Shown here: in pieces, positions 11,581 through 24,576 of the stretch
How the letters are laid out: every line of letters begins with the position of its first letter
Numbering within the stretch: the stretch's first letter is position 1
NCBI GenBank assembly: GCA_020055645.1
Contig: CM034549.1
Span: 27,549,930 to 27,613,929 of the forward strand
Origin: Tomocerus qinae
Taxonomy: Eukaryota > Arthropoda > Collembola > Entomobryomorpha > Tomoceridae
Length of the DNA: 64,000 bases
Direction: 5' to 3'
Translations under genes and position numbers: made by a program
Notes under the pieces: model-generated
Seen by the model: only the letters and a program-made list of their open reading frames with translations
Told to the model about the DNA's origin: nothing
Database searches by the model: none

Positions 11581-14409
11581 TTTTACCCAGGTCTTCCTTG
11601 ATATATCTGCTAGAATTGCTACAATCTACCAGTACCTACACAATATTTATTAGACGGACGAAAACATTACAGCTAATTTTGTGACTGACTCCTCCAGGAC
11701 TGATTTCCAAGACCAACTGATTGTCAAAATAGTTTAATGTACCTCTTGAAGCATTTTCATCCATTTGTAAGCATAAAATAGGAATTTTGACTTCGACTGA
11801 AAAGAACATTCGAATTTTGATAGGATTTTAATTGAAGTTATCTATTATGCATTTAAGGACATATTGTTACGTACTAATGCTGCATATTGCTCTGTAGGTA
11901 TACTTGTATTTTTTCTTTTCGTAAGAGAACACGGGAAGATTTAATGTGTTTGAGAAGCATTACAGTTGTTGTAATAACAGTAATAAGATATCTATTCCCA
12001 TATGGGATCTAGAACCTAATTTGCTTGTCACGTATAGCCACAAAACATGTGTTGTTGCATTTTATATAAATTGTATGTACAGGACATGAAATGTGAGTGC
12101 GAGACCTAGAGCAGATGATATATTTGCGGATCTTATTTTTGATTAATGTCTGAATAAATAAACCATTAAAAACAATATATTTTGAACACATGTGTGCGCA
12201 GTTAATTTTATAACTACCTATATAGGAGTATAGCAATCCGAACTGCATAACGATGATAATGTACTTAAAGACAAGGAATTGGATAGCTAAATTGTACGTA
12301 TACCTATACTTTTGACTTTTATGCACTATACAGATAACCGTCTTTCTGTATTTATGCGTAGCGAATCAATCTCGAATATTTTTTGAATTTAGCTTCATTG
12401 CTACGCATTTTATGTAGAAGAAAATCTAAATATTTTTAGAAACTACAATGGCAGGTAATTGTCAATTTCCATCAAGTAAATGTATATTTATTACCCACTA
12501 CAACCAAGGAACCTGTAGTAAACTAGCTCATTTAACTTAACTAGTACGAACTAACCTTACAGACTGAGAATTAGGTTTTTTGATTCACATGCGTTTGGTG
12601 GAGATTTAAAACCTAGAAAAACACAAGGTAATTTCTTTGTGCGATTACTCATTTAAAATTAATTAATTGATTTAAAACTAAGACGATCTACTAGTAGTAT
12701 AATACAATAGGGTAACTTGTAGGATTATGTGACTGGCTGAACATTTATTATATTCTGTGGATACTGAGTATCAACTCAGACACTCTTTTAATATACTTAC
12801 TCACAATGAGACAGTGGACATGACAAATAGTTTTAAGATAATTCGATAAATTAACATAAACCAATAAATGTTGATACCCTCTATATATTAGTTTTCGATA
12901 ATAAACTATTATTTACAATCTATAGATTCCAAAGAACACACAACATAAATAAAACATGAAGGAAAACAATGCAATTCCATCAGAGTAGTTACACTTCAAT
13001 AGTTCCGCTTGTAGTGTTAATTCATTTATAACTTCAATTAAGATCATCCTAAACTTACCTTATACGTATTATACGCAAAGGTCACCTACTTACACTATAC
13101 TTAATAGCATTCTTTAACTTTCTTAATTAACATCAATTTTTGATGCATAAATTTTATTTGCTCTGCTTTTCGTGGGTAGCGTGAATAGTAAATATACAAG
13201 CACCTAAAAGCCTACTTCAATGTGCCAAAGTACCAACTATATTAAAAGGTTATCCTTCAATTAACTGCACTCTTGTTGCATATTGCGCTGCATAATGAAT
13301 GAGATGATGATTTCTATATGATTTCAGATGACTGTACCATATTTATTTTTGTTTGGCAAAGGAATTAGTTCGTTTTTAGCACTGGCATTTTTTATTTGAT
13401 TTTGAATGCTGATGCTATTTAAAAGGAAATAGCTACAGAAAATATTTATAGAACAGAAGTGTTGAAAATGGAAATTTACGAAGTGGTAGGAGTAATGTCT
13501 TCATGTGGTATTTATAATACTAGTGTTAATAGATTAACCGTTTCAATTGACAAGTTTTAGTTGTTTACAGAGTTGGTATAGTTCGTTCGACTTTGCTGAA
13601 CGATTGTATACGCAACAATGATATACTTATACGTCTACCAAACAGTCTTTACACCAAGAACTAAAATCGTCGGAAGGAAACAAGAAACTTAATTCAGAAG
13701 ACTCTTGATCGCATAGTTCCCATGCACTCGATCTCTTTCACTGGCCGAGACAAAATAATTTCGTCTAATTGAAAACGCTTCGCAGAAGTGACAATTTATT
13801 GGCACGCGAAACGGAAAATGCTTTGGTGTGGAGTGAACTGTCAATCCTAGAATATTTTCACATATAAGTAGCCATTAAGACTTCGGCTCTTGGTACGATT
13901 GCAATTTGTTTGAAATTGCGTGGTATCGATACATCTCTCTGTATTCAATATTAACGCATTGAATGTTCCGTAGTTAGTAAAACAGAAAGCAGTTTTTTGC
14001 GGTGCGAATCTTTTAGGAATTTTTAGCAAAGAAATAAAGAAGTCTTATAGCGACAGAAGCAAATTCTTCTTGCCAATTTTTAACAAGTCGTAAATTCAAC
14101 GAGTCTCTTCTTGACTTGTTTGAAGTTTCAGTTCAGTTCACTTTGGCTTAACAAGACTCAACAACCTTGTTCTACGTTTACTTATGGACCATTATAAACT
14201 GGTTTTCTCGTTTGAATAAGTGCTACTATAACTATTTGCATATGTAAATGTTAATTGGTGAAGTGAATGCGATGAAATTGTTGTAATCAAACCTATTTCT
14301 GACTTTCTTTAGCCAAACTAAATACAATAAATATAGATTTCTTCTCTAATTTGAACTACTTAAAGAAAGCAATCTCTTCGGTCCGAAAACGATAAAAAGT
14401 GACGGCGAC
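11581..14409. other. No gene recognised
   Basis: About 2.8 kb of AT-rich DNA. The open frames at 12009-12326 (-) and 13847-14029 (-) lack motifs and splice context. The right end probably holds the promoter of the small peptide gene at 14410; an ATAAATATA stretch lies near 14327. Confidence 0.45.
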
Positions 14410-14783
14410 ATGCAAAAAGAAAGGATATTTTTTCTCCTTTTTTATTTTGCGCATTTGTTGGCAATTTCTTCTGCCACTATCCAAAGTATGTAAGATTACC
14501 TTATGGTCGTTGATGAAAAAATTTATTCTCATTTTGATAACATTATCTACATTAGAATAAGATTTGTAATGTTATTTTTGTTATTTTTGTTGCACATTTA
14601 ACAATCTTAACTTCTCAATATTCTGTCGCAGTTATTTCTGGAGAATGCAAACCGTTCAATTCTGTTTCGGAGCCGGAAGGGAGGGCTTGTCAACGTTGTA
14701 TCTGCATTTGGGCCGACCATTGGATTTGTGCGACAAACCCATTGTGTCGCTTGAGAAAGATTTTCCTTGCGGGCAACGAATAA
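14410..14783 (+). CDS. Secreted cysteine-rich peptide, pacifastin-like spacing
   Basis: Two exons, 14410-14485 and 14632-14783, with donor GTATGT and acceptor TGTCGCAG, joined in phase 1, encode 75 aa. The first 22 residues are a strong signal peptide (charged start, Phe/Leu-rich core, Ser-Ser-Ala cleavage site). The mature part has exactly six cysteines in the order C-x13-C-x2-C-x-C-x7-C-x5-C. This resembles the pacifastin light-chain serine protease inhibitor domain (C-x9-12-C-N-x-C-x-C...C-T-x3-C), but the usual Asn and Thr next to cysteines are replaced and the spacings are long. A single VWC-type module is an alternative. Candidate AATAAA at 14911-14916. A secreted protease inhibitor is an inference from cysteine spacing only. 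Confidence 0.65.
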
Positions 14784-17700
14784 CTGTAGAGGACGAATGT
14801 TCTCCTAATTAAATTCTTTTATCCACATGGCATTATCTTCAAAGTGTGTTTTTATTACTAGATTCATCTAGATGTATGCAGTTTAGTCCGTACAAATTAT
14901 GCAAGCTTGCAATAAACAAACTGCAAATAACACTATCTGCAATATGTATTATGTAGTTTTAGTCAGCCGAATTACGATTAACCTTCAATTCCAAAGTTGC
15001 AGGCGACACAGATAAGTATGTATATAAACAGTTATAGTAGGTTGAAGTAGACAAATGGGTATTAGGAATTTCTTACTCCTTATCAATGTAAAACATCAAC
15101 AAATACACCTAAAATACACGAATAATAAAATATCTGTTCTACCTTTTTATCTACAAAATAATTTACCTGGTTTAAGTGCGGCCTTGTAGCATTGGGGCAC
15201 GTTCATACTTTATAGCCTCTATAACTTACAACTAATGCATCGCTATAGTTAATCTTGTAAAGAGTAATTGCAGAATGTTTCTAAACGACGAAGTCATCTT
15301 CCTTGTCTAATATTCTAGATTTATTGAAAGTACGTGCAACATTTTTCATTCATACGAATCGTGCCAAGCTGATGGAGCCAGGCTTGGACGTGGACGTGTC
15401 GTATATGCATGCACGTTTAATAATAATTGCATCATTTATTTCACAAATTAATTACATATTATTTATACTTACACGAAGAAACATCTACCTACCCAAATGA
15501 ACATGCATATAATGTCTATGAGATTCTAATTTACATTTTTACACTAGTGAACTGAACGAATAGCTGCCAGAAATCTAATTGAATTTAAAAATGCAGCGGC
15601 CTTACATTGTCTTACAATTTACTATTTTAATACGGTGCAGTACCAATGGGTAATGTTCATTACATTCCCAACCCAATGTCTGTACTCTATTCTCGTCTGT
15701 ATTATTGTAATTAGCTGTTCGTCACTGGTCACTTATTAAGCTATTCCACAATTCATAAAATTATCATGATGAAAATAATTACTTATGTAATGACAAATTA
15801 TTTTGTTAAATAGTATTTTCTGGAAATCCGCAATAATAATAAGCAAATGCTACAATCATCACTTCCTTATCTGTAACCAAATGTTGATTAAACAAAATAG
15901 AACATATTCCAGTAAAACGGAAGCCGGAATTATTATCGCCAATAACATTTTAGAGTATTTAATGTATTATTGAAATTATTATGTCTTCATGTTCGTTTAA
16001 TCGTTTGATGAATTCGAGAGCATTCTAGAGAAATTAAGCCTTGCGAGAATTGCAAAGTTCATCATGAGGTACATTCTGTGTCTACTCTACTCCATAATTA
16101 AATAACAGCAAATAACCTGTCTTTGTTAATAAATACCAGTTGAATCCGACAATAAAATGTTGGCATTCCTTTTCTAACCGTATTTTTTGCTTTCTTCTTT
16201 GTATTTTTAGCAAAACTGCGTATCTGTACAGTAGGTTTTTTGTTGCAGAAAAACCAAGAAAAATCTCTTAATTGAATGTTACAAAATAGATCGATTGAAT
16301 AATCATCGCCACGTAGCAAGGCTGAGAATTCAAAGTACATTCACATTGAAAATACGTTTACCTAGCTGAGTATGTCTAGTTGACAAACAATGGTATAAAT
16401 ACTTTGCATATTCACTGACAGCAAATAAAATATATCTGTTTAACATATGTAGTGTTATTTACCCCACTCAGCCAGGACTTTTCTATAATCCTTCAACATA
16501 GTTAAATAGGTGTATACAGTATCGATGTGAAATCTAATAGCACAACATTTAATCTTAGGTATTAGTTAATAGGAGCTAGGGTGTGCAATAAATTGTCCGT
16601 GTTTTATAGACAGACATTGGCAAAAATGCATAGCTAGAGATAGTAAATGAGCAGACACGCTTCTGCAGTGTTTGTAAACTGTGGGTATTTTTACACATTG
16701 TAATGGAGCTCTCTATCACTTTCCCCACACAATGCAATGGACTCTGAGCTATGCTATTTGGGATGGAAATGGGTGGGCGTTGAGTTTGAAGTATTTTTAT
16801 CAAAGAGCAAAGTTGTAAATAGGAAAGTAATGAATTGGTGAGTTGAAGTGAGATGTGATGAAATCGCAGAGAGGAACAACAGAAGGGAACAGAAGCCTGA
16901 TCGGAATGTCTCTGTATTACTCGAGTCACGGCCCTGGCATGATATTTGTCAGTAGCAGGCGATAGTAGTGAGAGTGTGAGGTCTCGTTGTCTGCATTACA
17001 GTTTGACTCGACTAAGCCGGAGCCGTCATCTAATAAAATCTTGTGCGATTTTCCAGCTGAATAATGGTAACTAAAGTGAAAGAACTGACAAGTTAAATCA
17101 CTTATCGTAAAAGCCTTTAGTAATGGGCGGCAAGAAGGGATTGAAAAACATCTTTTAATAGTTTAATAGCAGCTAATTGGCTCCCTCTCCATTTATTACC
17201 TTCTATGCACGCTCAATATAAGGAATCGCCAATTTATAGATACAATAACAATTACTATTCCATGTCGATGCATATGTCTTGAGATATCATATTTTTATCT
17301 ATCACATAAGTTGGCATGTGAGCTCTGCATGGCATATCATTGCATGGCATTGACTTTGTAGAGCAAGAATAATTCATGAATTATTCTAAGCGCCACAAAG
17401 ACGTCTTTAGATGGTAGGGAGCAAGGAAATGAGCGGTGGTGCATAAATGAAATATTGTTTGCTCCAGTTGTTCTTGCTTCTTGTAGAAATCACTTAAAGA
17501 ATTCATTTTGATGTATGGAGCGGCGATAGGAGGAGGAATTAGGAATGTTCCCATGCCCGGCTCCGATATTTTTATACATGTACTACCTTCGTCTTCTCAC
17601 CTACAGCCCTACATACAATATTGTAAGAATGATAAGAGAAAGATAAGAAAAATCCGTGTTGCGTTACATTCCGGCTGCGGCGGTCTCTCCGTTGACTGAT

Positions 17701-20700
17701 GAATAATGAGATGATGGCGGGCGCGAGTTGTTATGCCGTATATATTGTTAGAATGTGCAATGCAACTTATCTTGGCGGAGGTTAGGCTTGTCACAGCCAC
17801 TTTATTCTCAATCTTATCCCTGCAAAATTAAATTATTAATGTAGCTTCGACAACGAGCTAATCTCATTCTCCCAGACTCAGCCCACTCTCTCCTTTTTTC
17901 TACTATCTTACATAATATGACATAGATCATAAACGTTTATATAGAAAGCACACTCAACGCTGCATTAACTAATGGATCGGAAACATTCATATAGCTCCTC
18001 AACTTCCTCACACCCTTCTTACACTTTTTAATAGCTTTGCTACTGCTATAATTAAAATTTCTTAACTATATGCTTAACTGTACTAAAATAAATGTCCAGC
18101 CACATCACCCGCACTCTTATCTATAAATACCTACTCGAGATTGCAAATAATGATTCACTGTTACATGCTTTATTAAAAGATGCAGATAAATCCTACTTTA
18201 CTCAAGATTCAAGAGCACACATCTAAAAAACTTACAGACATAAAACCTTCACGCAGGCACAACCATGGATATGTTAGCACGGGAAAAAATTATCCTGCAA
18301 TCATCCAAATATCAATACCTACACGCTGTAATGCCTCGTGTTTGCGTCAGTTCCACTAAAATTCGAGAGAACTATACTCGTTAGGTGTAAGAATAGATGT
18401 GAGAAATGTAATGTGTTATCTAACACGAATTTTTAAGATATGTCTGAATCATTCACATTCATAACTCAACAGAAACACAAAAATAGTGTAAAATTACTAC
18501 AGCTCTGCACTTAAAGTATGTGATTCAGTCTGTATCTAACTTGAGATTTAATTCTTTTTTAACTTGATTTTTGAACCCAGAAGCCAATAGGCATCATCTG
18601 GTTCTAGTGATTCATATCTTATAGAATCTTGAAGTCCTACATTTCATTTCAACAGATCATCTCATCTAGAAACAAAATTGTAAGCTGCATATTGTACACA
18701 GACTTTTTATGTTCTTTGTATACAAGTAAGAAAGCTCTTCTGGTTAGTGCATAATGACAATTCTCAACTTTCTTTCTTAGTATGTCATTAATGTACATTC
18801 TTCTACTACATTGAAGTATATTCTGCTAATAGGCACACACACATACAGAGATGTATTATTGTGCATTTGGTTCATTAAATACAGTTCAAACAAATTCCAA
18901 AGTCTCAACAGTATGTTTAATGTCCGTGTCATCTCAAGTGCACATACTTTGTCCGTTCGCCAGACTGTAGCCCAGGAAAATAAAAGACATGGGGCACAAC
19001 GAAGTAAAGTTAATGTTTACTGCAAAGATAACTTCATTAGATAATCTACGCAATTTTCAACAATGCCTTCTACCCGTGGCTTTCCATTGTCAACAATCCC
19101 ATTAAATACTAACTTGTCATTCGTTCTAAATGCCACTAAAATATATCACTCTGATTCGGGTCCTCGTGTCCATTAAACTACAAAATATTTGGTATGGAAT
19201 GCCGACAATATGGCGACTGACTCCTGTTTCCCATACAGAAAGTTATTGTAGCTTCTTTAATGATGTTTTACTACTTTGTACAAATAAAAATATTCCTTGC
19301 ATAATCAGCAACGTATTTGCAACGATATACTATCATTAGTAGAACTACAGATAGTAAAATGCACTTTTTATAAGAAATCATCTCGCATCATGAACAATGT
19401 AGGGAAAATTCGTTATCTAACGATATAGGTAATGGTTATAATATTTTGGTAAGATTTTCTTTCATACGATGTTTATATTTAGTTGCGTTACTCTTTGTTG
19501 TCCATGGAAGTTTGCAGTCGATGGAAATAGAAAATTTGCCTATCAATTCTATCTGAAATATTGGAAGTGCGACTAGAATGGAAATTGCCAAAGTATATCG
19601 CTGCAGAAACTTGGGATCATAGTACCTATAGATCATACCTATAGCTACATTCACAATGCAATATTTGCTGGCAGAGAAAGTGCCGATTTTGGCATACCAT
19701 CTAACATGGTGGATGGTGATGTAGTTCGGATTTGGCCACGGCCACGACACCCAAACTGAAGGCAGTCTTTTTAATAGTAGCACAACTACGATTAAAAATA
19801 TTTGTAGAGAATTCTGTTCTTTTTAACCTGTCAAAGGAAGCGACACTTATTAATGCGGAGAGTGTTACCTTCATTAACTGCAAATTAATTCAGACCACTA
19901 AAGATTCATAATAATATCACACAGAAATAGCACAATGCAGTCACAACCGCCGACCGGACTCCATCCAGACAAGATTCCTAGTGCGCACTCCACACCCGTG
20001 TCAATGATGTCTGAAAAACTCCGAACCCCGGCTTCAGTAAAACTTGAACAACCAGAGCGTGGGGCAATCCCTCTGGAGCTCTTACTCAGTCACTGCCGAA
20101 CAATACGTGTCTTGTCTTTCCAAATGTTATTTATTTTGTTACAAAGTCAATGTATCTCAAGAAGACTCCCATTTCAATACACTTTACGCTTATTAAATTT
20201 TATGGTTTCATTTGCACCGATCACTGCACTATCATTAATTCTTAACTACACAACAACTGCAGTATTATTCTTTCGGCAAGTACAAATGTTAATTTATGAT
20301 TGCTTAAAAGGAGAAAAAAATGTTATAGCAAGTGCATTTTGTTTGGGCCCCTAAACATATTTAGAGTGATAACACGTAGTATTTATGAGCAAGATGTTCA
20401 TTTAAACCGACAATCTATAGGTTAACAATTAGGTAACTATTACCATTATATGTACTTATAGGCATTATTGTTTTTTTTAATTATTTAAAAAATTACTAAA
20501 GTCGTGAAGCCCACTTAGGAAGAAATGTCTCATAAATTTTAAGGCCAATTTGAAAGCTACATGAAAACCAAGAACCTAATCCAATAATTGTGAAGATGAT
20601 ACAGGTAGTAGTGATATGAATGGTGATAACATGTTAGGAGTATGAATAACGGGTTTAGGAAGGAGATTAGACAGATCATGTTCATTGTACTGCAATAATA

Positions 20701-22139
20701 ACTCATCACAAAGAATTTGTGATGGCTAAAAATAGAATAGGGATTCATAGTATACACAAGTTGTGTTTTAATCTCTTAGCGAGCGACAAATCAAATCAGA
20801 AGGTCGTATGAATGAGGAATGTCGATTCTGTCCTGTTGTCACGCTGTACTTGTGGGGAAGTGCTACATCATGAGTACTAGAGCAGAGTACGTACCTACGC
20901 TACGATTCACAAAATGCTTTGGTTCCAGTGGAATAGTCAACTAATGCCATAAAAATGTTTGTCGAATGATTATGACATGCCAAAATAAATATATATTTCA
21001 AGTCCCACGGTGTGTGCGTGCAAGTGTTCTTCTTGGTGGTCTTACTGAATCTGTCTAGCATGGCAAGGTTTGATCTGTCCCCCGAAGTGAATTGATCTTG
21101 TCGGATGGGATTGCTTAACATGCTCTATGTGACCCTAGATCTTTGCTTACAACCAATAACACTATATTTTGGCTATATCCTTTAAATTTTTTTGTGTATT
21201 ACTATTTATATTTTGATATTCCTCTGAGGAAAATGTTAATGCTTATGAATGATACAGTTTCATTAGGATTAGCTGTGTAATTTGATTAAAGCATCGAATT
21301 GGAGTTGACTTGATTTATTATCGTTTACAATTGAGTAAATGAAGTCCATTGGCAATGGCAATGCTTATTTTGCTAAAAGAGACCTCTATATTTTTCCATT
21401 ATGGTAGGTTGAGTTTTAATCGGCCTTAGCGTTAAAAAGAATGGCTCAATTTTATGTTCCAGTAACTATGCTTTACTACGAAATCGTATTTTCGACGAGT
21501 TCTTTCTGTTCCCATTTTTAGCTTACTACGACACTAATGTAACTCAGAATGATAAGTATGGCTTAGTAATGTTATTATAACTAATACCTACATACCAAAT
21601 TACACTATAAAGCATGAGATTGGAATTACAGGAAATCCTATTGTAAATTGATCAGTAGTGGTGATTGGATATGCGCAAAATTGTAAAGCGTCTCCGGAAA
21701 ACATTCCTGTGTGAATGTCTCACAAGATTCGCGGATAAGACATGATTTGCTTTCTGTTTGGTATCCGGACAAAAAACGAAAGATATTTATATACATCCAT
21801 TTAATTTCTGTTTACCAGAGGGGTAATAGGCATTGCTTGGGGAGGAATCAGAAAGATTTGGATGCTACTTCTACTTGCTATAATTTTGGTATGCGACAGA
21901 ATATACGCACTTTTTTGACTAAGATTTGCGACTAGGTGTTAGTATCAGTGTTTACATTTGCTAACTTTAGTAAGTATATTCGAGCTATTATTGCGAATCA
22001 AAAGAGTCTTGGCTTCGGTTGAGATTTTCTGCTAGCTAAATAGCATTTCACTGCTTTCTACACAGTTTATACATGGCAAGGTATGGTTTTCTGAATTGTC
22101 TGGCTAATAGTGCGGTGTGTGAACGCAAAAATAATCACC
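14784..22139. other. Gene-poor stretch
   Basis: About 7.3 kb without a gene I can support. Locally higher GC occurs around 16930-17060 and 17500-17800 and could mark a promoter or an untranslated exon of a gene reaching outside. The minus-strand frame at 16576-16929 (117 codons) has no motif. A frame starting at 19935 is listed separately. This may be intron or regulatory DNA. Confidence 0.4.
19935..20354 (+). other. Open frame, possible isolated first exon
   Basis: 139 codons from an ATG in a fair context. The first 55 or so codons are clearly more GC-rich and protein-like (Pro/Ser/Lys-rich, ending in an acidic-Leu stretch), while the rest is AT-rich and hydrophobic like translated intron. 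This pattern would fit a first coding exon read through into an intron, but I see no convincing donor and no downstream partner. Not recognised as any family. Confidence 0.15.
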
Positions 22140-22148
22140 TATAAAAAG
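22140..22148 (+). promoter_or_regulatory. TATA box of the 136-aa gene
   Basis: TATAAAAAG is followed 31 bases later by an initiator-like TCACTT at 22171-22176, then a pyrimidine-rich 5' untranslated leader of about 240 bases before the ATG at 22415. Spacing between TATA and initiator is canonical for RNA polymerase II. Confidence 0.6.
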
Positions 22149-22414
22149 ACGCTTACAGGCTGCTCTGCTCTCACTTTAACTCAACTTTCTTCCTCTCAAC
22201 AACCTCCACTTAACCATTAGCTAGCGTCTTTTCTTTAGTTTCTTTCACTTTGGGGCAAGTTGCAATTTCCTAGTAGATACTGAAATTATCTAGGAAGTTT
22301 TTACAAGTGGTTCTGCATCTCCAAGTTACTAGCACAAGATCGAAGAGACAAAGTTTCTAAGAAACTTGTCTTCATTCCACTTTATTATCTGCAAGAAATT
22401 TTCAAATTTCAACA

Positions 22415-23230
22415 ATGGTAAGTACTAGTTTCCAAATTTTTTTGTAAATTCATTTTATCTTTGTAAACATTTTGGAGTCACCACCTAAGCACAGTTAAGC
22501 AATTAAATTATGATTTATTGTTTAGGAAGAGAAACTTAAGAGGGAATCCCGTGTTTGTAAGTCGTGCTGAATGTTTTGACATTTTACTTTTGTATTACTA
22601 CAGTACATTAACTTAATGAGACAGAATTATGTAGCATTTCATTCAAAATACTTGAGAAATTAATGATAACTGTTGTCATTATTTATTAGTCTTGGAAAAG
22701 TTGTTCAAGAAACATGACACACTGAATTCAGCCTCCATATCAATGGAAAGTATGAGAACGATCATGTCAGCTATTATTCCTGAGTTCAATGACCAAGAAG
22801 AATTGGAGGAAATTATGCCGAAGCACCTAAAAGGTAAACAAAATCAAAATCTCAACTTCATAAACCTTGGAAAATATTTATCTCAATCTACAAAATGATT
22901 TGTATTCTTTAATTGCAGTATCGAAATACACCGTTCTTAATAAGGTCACCAACCAGTTTGAAGTCAAATTGCGTAAGTTCATTCATTACACTGAAATAGC
23001 TTTAAATTAATCAAAGCAGATTTTCAAGATGATCGTATTCGGTTAATTCAGATGAGAAGGCCATAGACTTCCCCTCAGCGCAATACATAGTGGTCTACTT
23101 TCTGAAGAAACTGGAGAGAAGAAATACCAATGCATTCTCCGGAAAAGGACTCATACGGTTTAACGACTTTCCTCAAACTGCTGCCCACATTGAAAATCGG
23201 GATGCGGAACACAAACGCCGTATGTACTAG
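22415..23230 (+). CDS. Uncharacterised 136-aa protein, degenerate EF-hand-like N-terminus
   Basis: Five small exons: 22415-22417 (the ATG only), 22526-22556, 22690-22833, 22919-22972, 23052-23230. All four introns are GT-AG (three donors are GTAAGT) and all phases agree, so this is a real gene although no single exon is longer than 179 bases. I do not recognise the family. Residues about 12-40 follow an EF-hand layout (entering helix 'LEKLFKKHD', loop ending in hydrophobic-Ser-x-Met-Glu), but several calcium ligands are missing. The middle is Glu/Lys-rich, and the C-terminal third has 'DFPSAQYIVVYFLKKL' and ends in a basic tail. No signal peptide or membrane segment. A TATA promoter with a long leader suggests regulated or high expression. 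Confidence 0.65.
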
Positions 23231-23729
23231 CAGTAGGAATATGAAAACGGTGTTCACGAAATGACTAACACACATACACACTTATCATAGATACTACTAG
23301 ATGAAAAATAATTGCAAAAAAAGAAATGAAAAAAAAAGACATTTATTTTTTAACTGGAATCCTTAGGAAAAGAATACTAATTGTCAATACTTGGTAAATT
23401 AGTACTGAAACTAAATCATAAAACGCAGTTTTGTTAATACACATAGAACTACACATCGTTTACTCACAGTTAATTGTTATGAATACAATTTTAATGTACA
23501 CACGTAAAGGTTACACCTAGCTACAGCATGATGACCTAATAATTATTGCTACTTATTCTAGACTCTAGACTAGAAAATTCATTTCGGTCGTAAATTCTTA
23601 TAAGTATTTAAATTGAAAATTAACTCCCAGTTTACATTTTACTCATTTTCGTTCGCTCGAAATCGTTTGAAACTAAAGTATGTTATCACCAATCAAACTT
23701 AGAAACTACCTAAAGCTCGCATACCTTCA
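23231..23729. other. No gene recognised
   Basis: 3' flank of the 136-aa gene; AT-rich with an A-rich tract near 23310-23340. Nothing else seen. Confidence 0.4.
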
Positions 23730-24163
23730 TTAACCCTAGCCATACTAACATATTTTTTGCACAGTTCTTATTAACATGCACACGGGTGTAGGCAATGTAT
23801 TAAGAGTACAGTGACGGCCATTGCATACACGTGAGAAAGTCAGGGTTCCGGGTTTCTACTCTCATGGCATAGTCAATACAGCAAGGAATCTAGATGCAGA
23901 CCCACGTAATTACGAAACCTCTGAGCCTACACCTGTGTGCATGTTAGTATTTAATGTTTATTTTGGTCAACTTTTTTGTATTATTTTATTTCTTACAGCC
24001 GCTATAGGCGACCACATAACCTCATATATACATCATTAGAAAGAGCAATAAATTCTTGAGGCATAGCAAAATCCCCGAGGTTGTGTGGTCGATAGTTTCA
24101 CTAAGCCAGGCGTTTAAAATCTCTTGCATACGCCTGTATGCTTCTTAAAATGGCTAGGGTTAA
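23730..24163. mobile_element. piggyBac-like MITE
   Basis: A 426-bp element (23734-24159) is flanked on both sides by TTAA (23730-23733 and 24160-24163), the target site duplicated by piggyBac transposases. Its ends are perfect 10-bp inverted repeats CCCTAGCCAT, 14 bp if the TTAA is counted, and start with the CCC(T/A) typical of piggyBac termini. Internally there is a second inverted repeat with about 14 of 15 bases paired between roughly 24007-24021 (CGACCACATAACCTC) and 24077-24091 (GAGGTTGTGTGGTCG). No transposase frame fits, so it is a non-autonomous miniature element. Confidence 0.7.
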
Positions 24164-24576
24164 AGAAGGTATCATCATTTTATTCATTACTACTACTACT
24201 TACTTACTATTGTATGTATTGTATCGTAAAAATTACTAATTGTAAGTACTGTCCAAAAAGTTTGTAAAATAATAAATGAAATTATTCATACAGTGAAATT
24301 CATTACTTACTACTTATTTAGACAATATTCTTTACTTTAATATCTTTTGACACCATACTTATTTTTACATTTCATTCTCATTGATAATGGCATAAATTCT
24401 TTCCTAGAATCTTGCACTTTAGCTTTAGATGTGCAATAAAATACGAACGTTAACTTACAAGTAGATATAATAACTTAAAACTCAAGTTCATTTCCTGAAT
24501 GCTTTGCAGTGCGCAGATCTTCAATGCACTCATTACACTGATTGTTAAAAACTCATAGTCAGTGACAAAGAAAGTC
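24164..24576. other. No gene recognised
   Basis: Upstream flank of the ADAM10-like gene. A short CTA/CTT-type simple repeat lies near 24180-24210. No TATA box stands out. Confidence 0.4.

Noticed and set aside
16576..16929. 117-codon minus-strand open frame
   Set aside because: No motif, no splice context, composition like translated non-coding DNA.
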